Origin: Streptomyces sp. NBC_01571
GTDB lineage: Bacteria > Actinomycetota > Actinomycetes > Streptomycetales > Streptomycetaceae
DNA: 64,000 nt
NCBI RefSeq assembly: GCF_026339875.1
Contig: NZ_JAPEPZ010000001.1
Span: forward strand, 5,270,001-5,334,000
Direction of reading: 5' to 3'
Shown here: positions 57,344 to 64,000 of the stretch, one piece after another
Position numbering within the stretch: position 1 is the first letter of the stretch
How the letters are laid out: every line of letters begins with the position of its first letter
Position numbers and translations under genes: made by a program
The notes under the pieces: model-generated
What the model saw: the letters and a program-made list of their open reading frames with translations, nothing else
The model's database searches: none
Told to the model about the DNA's origin: nothing

Positions 57344-58465
57344 ATGAGCCTGACCCTGAGGACCATCAGCCGAGAGCAGCATCTGGCATACATCCAGAGC
57401 CTGCCCTCGGCTAGCCACATGCAGGTCCCGGCCTGGGCCGACGTGAAGGCCGAATGGCGCTCGGAGAGCCTGGGCTGGTTCGACGGCAGGAGCGGCGAGA
57501 TGGTCGGCGCCGGACTGGTGCTGTACCGCCAACTGCCCAAGATCAAGCGCTATCTCGCGTATCTGCCCGAGGGCCCGGTCATCAACTGGTATGCGCCGAA
57601 CCTCGACGAGTGGCTGCAGCCGATGCTCGCGCACCTCAAGCAGCAGGGTGCCTTCTCCGTGAAGATGGGGCCGCCGGTGATCATCCGGCGCTGGGAGGCC
57701 ACCTCCATCAAGGGCGGCATCCAGAACCCGGACGTGAAGCGTCTGCGCGACATCGAGGCCGACTTCATCGAGCCGCGCGCCTTCGAGGTGGCCGACAAGC
57801 TGCGCCGCATGGGCTGGCAGCAGGGCGAGGACGGCGGCGCCGGCTTCGGCGACGTGCAGCCCCGCTACGTCTTCCAGGTGCCGCTGGCCAACCGCTCCCT
57901 GGAAGAGGTCCACAAGAACTTCAACCAGCTGTGGCGCCGCAACATCAAGAAGGCCGAGAAGGAGGGGGTCGAGGTCGTCCAGGGCGGCTACCACGACCTC
58001 GAGGAGTGGCAGCGGCTGTACGAGATCACGGCGATCCGCGACCACTTCAGGCCTCGACCGCTCTCGTACTTCCAGCGCATGTGGACGGCCCTCAACACCG
58101 AGGACCCCAACCGGATGCGGCTCTACTTCGCCCGGCGGGGCGGCGTGAACCTGTCGGCGGCGACGATGCTGGTGGTCGGCGGACACGTCTGGTACTCGTA
58201 CGGCGCCTCGGACAACATCGGCCGTGAGTTCCGTCCCTCGAACGCGATGCAGTGGCGGATGCTGCGCGACTCGTACGCCCTGGGTGCGACGGTGTACGAC
58301 CTGCGCGGCATCTCCGACTCGCTGGACGAGACCGACCACCTCTTCGGCCTGATCCAGTTCAAGGTGGGCACGGGCGGTCAGGCGGCCGAGTACCTCGGAG
58401 AGTGGGACTTCCCGCTCAACAAGCTGCTGCACAAGGCGCTCGACATCTACATGTCCCGCCGCTGA
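57344..58465 (+). CDS. femX: Lipid II:glycine glycyltransferase, FemX-type
   Basis: A 373-residue FemABX peptidyltransferase with two GNAT-like subdomains. [23 protein letters not shown] begins the fold, with [15 protein letters not shown] after it. The coiled region [20 protein letters not shown] joins the halves. [17 protein letters not shown] and the [24 protein letters not shown] segment close the second. In S. coelicolor FemX adds the first glycine of the peptidoglycan bridge to lipid II, using Gly-tRNA. The gene starts a cell-envelope block and precedes the racemase-like gene by 143 bases. Confidence 0.93.
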   Translation: MSLTLRTISREQHLAYIQSLPSASHMQVPAWADVKAEWRSESLGWFDGRSGEMVGAGLVLYRQLPKIKRYLAYLPEGPVINWYAPNLDEWLQPMLAHLKQQGAFSVKMGPPVIIRRWEATSIKGGIQNPDVKRLRDIEADFIEPRAFEVADKLRRMGWQQGEDGGAGFGDVQPRYVFQVPLANRSLEEVHKNFNQLWRRNIKKAEKEGVEVVQGGYHDLEEWQRLYEITAIRDHFRPRPLSYFQRMWTALNTEDPNRMRLYFARRGGVNLSAATMLVVGGHVWYSYGASDNIGREFRPSNAMQWRMLRDSYALGATVYDLRGISDSLDETDHLFGLIQFKVGTGGQAAEYLGEWDFPLNKLLHKALDIYMSRR

Positions 58466-58608
58466 GGGTCCTGCCACCGAGCCGGCCCGAACAGCATGCC
58501 GAGCCGCTGATCCGGCCCGGTGTCGCTCCGTCGGTCCGGCGCATAAGCCACACTTTCCTTCCATACCTCTGATACACCGCAGCCACGAGAAAGGTTCCGG
58601 GACCGGCC

Positions 58609-59640
58609 ATGGCGCTCACGCTCTACGTCGACACCGCGCGCTGGCGGGCACACCACAAGCAGGTGTCCGAGCAGTTCCCGGGGCTCGTCCCCGTCTGCAA
58701 GGGCAACGGCTACGGCTTCGGCCACGAACGGCTCGCGGACGAGGCCACCCGCCTCGGCTCCGACATCCTCGCCGTCGGCACCACGTACGAGGCCGCCCGG
58801 ATCAAGGACTGGTTCGGCGGCGACCTGCTGGTCCTGACGCCGTTCAGGCGGGGCGAGGAGCCCGTACCGCTGCCCGACCGTGTCATCCGCTCGGTGTCGT
58901 CCATCGACGGCGTGTACGGCCTCGTGGGCGCCCGTGTCGTCATCGAGGTGATGTCCTCGATGAAGCGGCACGGTGTCAGCGAGCAGGATCTGCCGCATCT
59001 GCACTCCGCCATCGAGAACGTGCGGCTGGAGGGCTTCGCCATCCACCTGCCGCTGGACCGTACCGACGGCTCGGACGCCGTCGAGGAGGTCATCGGCTGG
59101 ATGGACCGCCTGCGTGCGGCCCGCCTGCCGCTGCACACGATGTTCGTCAGCCACCTGAAGGCCCAGGAACTCGCGCGTCTGCAGCAGCAGTTCCCGCAGA
59201 CCCGGTTCCGCGCCCGCATCGGTACGCGGCTGTGGCTGGGCGACCACGACGCGACCGAGTACCGCGGGGCCGTCCTGGACGTCACGCCCGTCGCCAAGGG
59301 CGACCGTTTCGGCTACCGGCAGCAGAAGGCGGCCTCGGACGGCTGGCTCGTCGTCGTGGCGGGCGGTACGTCGCACGGGGTGGGCCTGGAGGCCCCGAAG
59401 GCGCTGCACGGCGTCATGCCGCGCGCCAAGGGCGTCGCCCGGGCCGGCCTGGCGACGGTCAACCGGAACCTTTCCCCGTTCGTCTGGGCGGGCAAGCAGC
59501 GCTGGTTCGCCGAGCCCCCGCACATGCAGGTCTCGATCCTCTTCGTGCCCTCCGACGCCACGGAGCCGAGGGTCGGCGACGAGCTGGTGGCCCATCTGCG
59601 GCACACGACCACGCAGTTCGACCGCGTCGTCGAGCGCTGA
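58609..59640 (+). CDS. Alanine-racemase-like PLP enzyme
   Basis: A 343-residue fold-type III PLP protein. VCKGNGYGFGHERLA has the PLP lysine in the alanine racemase N-terminal motif. EVMSSMKRHGVS and RARIGTRLWLGD follow in the usual order. The C-terminal beta-domain is shorter than in Alr, and the usual catalytic Tyr region cannot be identified, so alanine racemase activity is uncertain. Sitting next to femX and a PBP, it may supply or modify an amino acid for peptidoglycan. A terminator follows. Confidence 0.82.
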   Translation: MALTLYVDTARWRAHHKQVSEQFPGLVPVCKGNGYGFGHERLADEATRLGSDILAVGTTYEAARIKDWFGGDLLVLTPFRRGEEPVPLPDRVIRSVSSIDGVYGLVGARVVIEVMSSMKRHGVSEQDLPHLHSAIENVRLEGFAIHLPLDRTDGSDAVEEVIGWMDRLRAARLPLHTMFVSHLKAQELARLQQQFPQTRFRARIGTRLWLGDHDATEYRGAVLDVTPVAKGDRFGYRQQKAASDGWLVVVAGGTSHGVGLEAPKALHGVMPRAKGVARAGLATVNRNLSPFVWAGKQRWFAEPPHMQVSILFVPSDATEPRVGDELVAHLRHTTTQFDRVVER

Positions 59641-59680
59641 CGCAGGCGCGCCGCCTTCCCCCAGGGGAGCAGCAAGCAGC

Positions 59681-59718
59681 CGAAAGGCCGTACACGATCA
59701 CCGTGTACGGCCTTTTCG
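59681..59718. terminator. Bidirectional terminator
   Basis: GAAAGGCCGTACACG / CGTGTACGGCCTTTTC forms a stem of 15 bp with a 5-base loop, with T-rich flanks, between convergent genes. Confidence 0.88.
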
Positions 59719-59743
59719 TATGACCCGTGGGCACGGTGTTCGC

Positions 59744-61249
59744 TCAGGGCGAACGGTCCTCCACGGCCACGCCTCCGTTGCCCCACTGCACCGGCGGCCC
59801 CTCGAAGTGCGCCGCGTGCCTGGGCGGATGGGCCGCGGCCCCGAGGACGAAGGCGTCCTCCGCCCCGTCGAGGACTCCGCCCGAGGGGTCGTCGTCGCCC
59901 GCCTTGCGGACCATGTCCCGTTCCGGCATGAAGATGTCGCGTACTACCACGGCGCACAGGTACAGCGTGCCCAGGAGGTGGACGGCGATGGCGATCTGGT
60001 AGCCCTGCGATGAGAGGCCCTTGTGGGCGTCCCCGCTGGTCGTGTACGCGAGGTACATCCAGATCCCCAGGAAGTACGCGACCTCGCACGCCTGCCAGAT
60101 CAGGAAGTCCCGCCAGCGCGGCCGGGCCAGCGCGGCGAGGGGGACCAGCCACAGTACGTACTGGGGCGAGTAGACCTTGTTGGTGAGGACGAAGGCCGCG
60201 ACGACCAGGAACGCCAGCTGGGCGAAGCGGGGGCGGCGCGGGGCGGTGAGGGCGAGGGCGGTCATGCCCACGCAGACGAGCACCATCAGGACCAGCGCCC
60301 AGGCGTTCGCGGTGTCGGCGGTGATCGTGATCTTGAACCAGGTCGAGAGGAACAGGAAGACCGAACCGAAGTCGACTCCCCGGTCGTGGCTGAAGCTGTA
60401 GAACTTCGCCCAGCCCTCCGGGGCGAGGTACATGACCGGAAGGTTGACGACCAGCCAGGCGCCCACGGCGCCCATCACCGCGATCCCGAACTCGCGCCAC
60501 TTGCCGGCCCGCCAGCACAGCACGAGCAGCGGACCCATCACCAGGAACGGGTAGAACTTGGCGGCGGTCGCGAGTCCGATCAGGATGCCGAAGGCGAGGG
60601 CGCGGCCCCGCGACCACATGAGCATCGCGGCGGCCAGCAGGGCCACGGCGAGCAGGTCCCAGTTGATGGTGGCCGTGAGCGCGAAGGCGGGCGCGAGGGC
60701 GACCAGGAGGCCGTCCCAGGGGCGCCTGCGGTGGGTGCGCGCGGTGCTCACGGCGATGACCGCCGCGCACACCATGAGCATCCCGGCGTTGACCATCCAG
60801 TAGATCTGCTCCTGGTCCTGGATGCTGCCGCCACCCGGCGTGAGCCAGGCCGCGACCTCCATGAACACACCCGTGAGCACGGGGTACTCGAGGTAGTCCA
60901 TGTCGCCCGGGAGCTTGTCGAAGTACGGCACCAGGCCGTCGGCGAAACCGCGCCCCTGGTAGAGGTGCGGAATGTCCGAGTAGCACGCGTGCGTGTACTG
61001 GGTGCTGGCCCCGAAGAACCAGCCGCCGTCGTAGCAGGGCAGCTTCTGGACCATGCCGAGGGCGAACATGGCGATCGCGACGAGCGCGACGACCCGTACT
61101 GGCGTCCACCAGGACGTCCCCAGAAGGGCCCTTCGTCCGATGGGGCCGCCGATCAGCTCACTGCCGGCCGCGGCGACCTCGTCCTCCTTGGTCGGCCGCA
61201 CCGGCTCCGGCTCGCGCACGCTCGCTCGCGTCGTCTCTGCACTGGGCAT
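59744..61249 (-). CDS. Polyprenyl-phosphate mannosyltransferase-like membrane protein (GT87)
   Basis: A 501-residue protein with about 10-12 membrane segments, resembling alpha-1,2-mannosyltransferases of GT family 87. The first extracytoplasmic loop contains DMDYLEYPVLTGVFME with conserved Asp/Glu of GT-C enzymes, and the AAKFYPFLVMGPLLVL segment follows. These enzymes use polyprenyl-phosphate-mannose at the outer membrane face to glycosylate lipoglycans or proteins. The C-terminus is cytosolic and Gly/Pro-rich. ATG 61249 lies 7 bases after CAGGAT. It is downstream of the PBP gene. Confidence 0.85.
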   Translation of the reverse strand: MPSAETTRASVREPEPVRPTKEDEVAAAGSELIGGPIGRRALLGTSWWTPVRVVALVAIAMFALGMVQKLPCYDGGWFFGASTQYTHACYSDIPHLYQGRGFADGLVPYFDKLPGDMDYLEYPVLTGVFMEVAAWLTPGGGSIQDQEQIYWMVNAGMLMVCAAVIAVSTARTHRRRPWDGLLVALAPAFALTATINWDLLAVALLAAAMLMWSRGRALAFGILIGLATAAKFYPFLVMGPLLVLCWRAGKWREFGIAVMGAVGAWLVVNLPVMYLAPEGWAKFYSFSHDRGVDFGSVFLFLSTWFKITITADTANAWALVLMVLVCVGMTALALTAPRRPRFAQLAFLVVAAFVLTNKVYSPQYVLWLVPLAALARPRWRDFLIWQACEVAYFLGIWMYLAYTTSGDAHKGLSSQGYQIAIAVHLLGTLYLCAVVVRDIFMPERDMVRKAGDDDPSGGVLDGAEDAFVLGAAAHPPRHAAHFEGPPVQWGNGGVAVEDRSP

Positions 61250-61358
61250 GGCGCACATCCTGCCGTACGGACCTGGGAGAGCGGTGGTCGGCGACGGATG
61301 CCGCCTCCGCTCCCGACCGCTTGTGATCAACGACACACCGGATGCCGCACGTGCGAAT

Positions 61359-61386
61359 GGGGCCGACGGCATGTGCCGTCGGCCCC
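61359..61386 (-). terminator. Terminator hairpin after the PBP gene
   Basis: A 12-bp perfect stem GGGGCCGACGGC / GCCGTCGGCCCC with a 4-base loop, 46 bases beyond the PBP stop. Confidence 0.75.
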
Positions 61387-61431
61387 CTTTCGTCAGGCTC
61401 GCGTACGTCGCTCGGCCCGGTTGTTCCTCAC

Positions 61432-64000
61432 TCAGCCGGTCTGGCCCCGGATGAAGCCGCCTCCGTTGCCGTTGCCTCCGCCGTTGCCGGCGGTATCGGT
61501 GGCCGTGGGACTGTTGGTGACGCCTCCGTCCGTCCCGCCGTTGCCGCTGCCACCCGCGTCCGTCCCGCCGTTGTTACCGCAGGTCCAGTCGAACTTGCCG
61601 CAGCTCTCGCTCGTCGTGGGCGAGGGAGAGTTGCTGAGCGTCGGGCTGGGGGTGTCGCTCGGCGTCGGGCTCGTCGAGGGCGACGAAGTGGCCGACGGGG
61701 TCGCGGACGGGCTCGGGGTGTCGTTGAGGACCTCGCCGATGGGCTGCGGCGGCGGGAAGTTCTCCACCTTCTGGCCCTTGAGCGCGGTCTCCATGTAGTC
61801 GTGCCAGATCTGGGCCGGGAACGACGCACCGTGGATCTTCTTCTCGCCGCCCGTGCCGTACATCTCCAGGAACGTACGGTTCTTGCTGCTCGCGTTGTCG
61901 TCCAGGCGGTACATGCCGATCGAGGTCGACAGCTGCGGGGTGTACCCGACGAACCAGGCCGACTTGTTGCCGTCGGTGGTACCGGTCTTGCCGGCCACCT
62001 GGCGGCCGGTCAGCCGCGCGGCGGTACCGGTTCCCTTGTCGACGACCGTCCGCAGCACGTCGGTGACGTTGTCCGCGACCTCCGGGCTGAAGGCTTCCTT
62101 CACCTTGGCGACGGTCCGGTGCTCGAACACCACGCCGTCCTTGCTGGTGATCTTCTCGACCGAGTAGGGCTCGCGCTGGCGTCCGCTGTCCGCGAAGGTG
62201 GCGTACGCACCGGCCATACGGATCGCGCTGGGGTCGGAGGTACCGATGGAGAACGAGGGGAAGGCGGAACTCGCCAGGCTGGTCTTGAGGATGCCAGCCT
62301 TGAGCGCGGCCTGCTCCACCTTGTCCGTACCCACGTCCATGCCGAGCTGGACGTAGGCGGAGTTCACGGACTCCCGCATCGCCTCACGCAGGTCGATCTT
62401 GTAGCTCGGCGGGTTGTACGACTCGTTTCCGTCGTTGGTCTGCAGCCACTCCTTGCCCTCCTCGTTGGTCCAGACGGAGTGGTCGTACTGCTTGATCTTG
62501 AGTTTGTTCTTGCCGCTGTACAGGCTCTTCGGAGAGGCGATCTTGCGCTGTCCCGACCCGTCGGGATCCTTCACGCCCCACTGCATGGCGGCCGCGAGCA
62601 CGAACGGTTTGAACGTCGATCCCACCTGGGCACCGGTCTGGTCGGCGTTGTTGGTGAAGTGCTTGGTCGCGTCCTCACCGCCGTAGATGGCCTTGATCGC
62701 GCCCGTGGTCGGATCGACCGAGGCCCCACCGAACTGGACGAACTTGTCCGTGTCCGGCCGCACCTTGGGGTTGATCTTCTTGCTGCGGACTTCCTTCACA
62801 GCGGCTTCGAGGGCGTTGACCTTCGACTTGTCGAAGGTCGTATGGATCGAGAAGCCGCCCTGCTGGAGCAGGTTCTCGGTGATCTTGGTGTTGTGGACGA
62901 CGTATCCCTTGGCGAGGTCGACGAGATAGCCGATCTGGCCGCTGAGCCGAGTGTTCGAACGCGGATTCTGGGCCTTGGGAAGTGTTTTGAACGTGGCCCG
63001 CTTCGCAGCGCTCAGGTGGCCGTACTTGACCTCTTTGTCCAGCGTGTCCGACCACTGGGCCGTGGCCCGCCTCGTGTTGGCGTCGGAGTTGGCCGCCGGG
63101 TCGAGCGACGTCGCGCCCGCCGGGTCGTAGTAGGTGGCGCCCTTGAGCATCGCCGCCAGGAAGGCGCACTGGCTCGGGTCGAGCTTGATGGCGTCCTTGT
63201 CGAAGTACGCGCGCGCGGCCGCCTGGAGTCCGTACGCCCCGCGACCGTAGTACGCGGAGTTCAGGTACCCCTCCATGATCTTTTCCTTCTTGACCGTGGC
63301 GCCCACCTTGATCGAGACGAAGATCTCCTTGAACTTCCGGGAGATCGTCTGCGACTGGTCGTCCAGCATCGCGTTCTTGACGTACTGCTGGGTGATGGTG
63401 GAACCACCCTGCGTCTGCCCGCCCCTGGCCATGTTCAGGAAGGCACGCGCGATGCCCTTCGGGTCGACGCCGCTGTCGGTCTCGAAGGTCTTGTTCTCCT
63501 GCGAGATGACGGCGTAGCGCATCGCCGCGGGGATCTGCGAGTAGTTGATGATCTGCCGGTTCGTCTCACCACCGGTGGCGACCATCTGGGTGCCGTCGGC
63601 CCAGTAGTAGACGTTGTTCTGCGCCTCAGCAGTGTGCGCCACGTCGGGGACGCTCACCATCGCGTACCCGATGCCGGCCACGGCCACCAAGCTCCCGACG
63701 AAGCCGATGAACAGACCCGACACCAGCTTCCATGACGGCACCCAGCGGGCACCCCCCGACCGGCCCGCGCGCGGGTAGTCGATGAAGCGTTTCTTGACGG
63801 GCCCCGAGGGACGGCCACGACCGGGCCCGTTCGGGCCGCCGCGCCGGCCCGCGGATCCGGCTGCTTCCGTGCCTCTGCGGCGTCCGCCGCCACTGCTCCT
63901 CTGTGCCGCGCGCCGGGCCTCGGCGCGGCCCCCGTACGGGCGCTCCTCCTCACCCCCTGACCCACCGGAACCGGAAGGTGACTCATAGGAGTCGGAAGGT
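61432..64000 (-). CDS. Class A penicillin-binding protein (5' end outside window)
   Basis: At least 855 residues are encoded; the frame remains open at the window edge, so the start lies outside. The visible N-terminus is Gly/Arg/Ser-rich (about 85 residues, ending KKRFIDYPRAGR), then one membrane anchor (LVSGLFIGFVGSLVAVAGIGYA). The GT51 domain follows with GGSTITQQYVKN. The transpeptidase domain has SxxK in GSTFKPF, SxN in SVNSAYVQ and KTGT in AGKTGTTDGN. The tail is a Ser/Thr/Pro then Gly/Asn/Thr-rich stretch of about 100 residues. It polymerises and cross-links peptidoglycan. The GTG at 63741 is inside the gene, not its start. Confidence 0.92.
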   Translation of the reverse strand, partial: PSDSYESPSGSGGSGGEEERPYGGRAEARRAAQRSSGGGRRRGTEAAGSAGRRGGPNGPGRGRPSGPVKKRFIDYPRAGRSGGARWVPSWKLVSGLFIGFVGSLVAVAGIGYAMVSVPDVAHTAEAQNNVYYWADGTQMVATGGETNRQIINYSQIPAAMRYAVISQENKTFETDSGVDPKGIARAFLNMARGGQTQGGSTITQQYVKNAMLDDQSQTISRKFKEIFVSIKVGATVKKEKIMEGYLNSAYYGRGAYGLQAAARAYFDKDAIKLDPSQCAFLAAMLKGATYYDPAGATSLDPAANSDANTRRATAQWSDTLDKEVKYGHLSAAKRATFKTLPKAQNPRSNTRLSGQIGYLVDLAKGYVVHNTKITENLLQQGGFSIHTTFDKSKVNALEAAVKEVRSKKINPKVRPDTDKFVQFGGASVDPTTGAIKAIYGGEDATKHFTNNADQTGAQVGSTFKPFVLAAAMQWGVKDPDGSGQRKIASPKSLYSGKNKLKIKQYDHSVWTNEEGKEWLQTNDGNESYNPPSYKIDLREAMRESVNSAYVQLGMDVGTDKVEQAALKAGILKTSLASSAFPSFSIGTSDPSAIRMAGAYATFADSGRQREPYSVEKITSKDGVVFEHRTVAKVKEAFSPEVADNVTDVLRTVVDKGTGTAARLTGRQVAGKTGTTDGNKSAWFVGYTPQLSTSIGMYRLDDNASSKNRTFLEMYGTGGEKKIHGASFPAQIWHDYMETALKGQKVENFPPPQPIGEVLNDTPSPSATPSATSSPSTSPTPSDTPSPTLSNSPSPTTSESCGKFDWTCGNNGGTDAGGSGNGGTDGGVTNSPTATDTAGNGGGNGNGGGFIRGQTG

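Noticed and set aside
63741..63741. GTG at 63741 as the start of the PBP
   Set aside because: It would remove the basic KKRFIDYPRAGR segment and the cytosolic lead usual in Streptomyces class A PBPs; the frame stays open to the window edge.

Overview
The window is high-G+C actinobacterial DNA. It shows GTG starts, GTGA/ATGA start-stop overlaps and many apparently leaderless promoters. It also carries Streptomyces-specific genes: ssgA and its IclR-type regulator ssgR, femX, a DUF5326 protein, an F420-type luciferase-like oxidoreductase and a LacI-family regulator with two TTA codons. Gene content and order match what I remember of the oriC-proximal core of Streptomyces chromosomes (S. coelicolor SCO3965 to SCO3901, read in reverse). 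If so, oriC lies beyond the right end. There is no prophage, insertion sequence, CRISPR array or biosynthetic cluster.

Layout. 1-5.3 kb: end of a CopD-type copper protein, a Tat-exported DyP peroxidase, pheA, a 573-base DnaA-box-rich gap, then serS and a HAD phosphatase. 6.2-10.5 kb: tRNA-Ser(GCU), a small conserved protein, and a four-gene operon of two ABC-2 exporters. 10.7-15.2 kb: a four-gene operon (M24-like protein, EphD-like alpha/beta-hydrolase/SDR fusion, PF10118-type hydrolase, MerR regulator), followed by a second DnaA-box cluster and an RNA 2'-phosphotransferase. 16-18 kb: an F420-type oxidoreductase and a second HAD phosphatase. 18.2-26.2 kb: a DosS-like GAF histidine kinase and the cydA-cydB-cydDC operon behind a Rex operator. 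26.3-35.2 kb: hisC, the LacI regulator, a PPP-type phosphatase, a membrane protein, a TerD-vWA fusion and thiC with a TPP riboswitch. 35.3-48.7 kb: YibE/F, ssgA-ssgR, small membrane proteins, a low-molecular-weight tyrosine phosphatase, a Cys/Met-metabolism PLP enzyme, LysR, NUDIX, a flavohaemoglobin with a long tail, a decayed HAD gene, a GNAT, an HbpS-like protein and an MFS exporter. 48.8-56.5 kb: MarR, GNAT, a serine hydrolase, dnaB, a MATE exporter, a triple parS cluster and the rpsF-ssb-rpsR-rplI operon. 56.8-64 kb: a cell-envelope group of femX, an alanine-racemase-like enzyme, a mannosyltransferase and a class A PBP that runs off the window.

The theme that runs across genes is chromosome maintenance. 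I count seven exact copies of the 14-bp ParB site GTTTCACGTGAAAC and three one-mismatch copies. Three groups of DnaA boxes also occur, one of them in front of dnaB. The most unusual placements are a parS-like hairpin inside the optional stem of the thiC TPP riboswitch, and an exact parS at the centre of a 32-bp perfect palindrome that also serves as the likely terminator between two convergent genes.

Limits: everything was read by eye. Starts were chosen from ribosome-binding sites, overlaps, leaderless -10 spacing and remembered homologues. Family names rest on motifs, not on searches.
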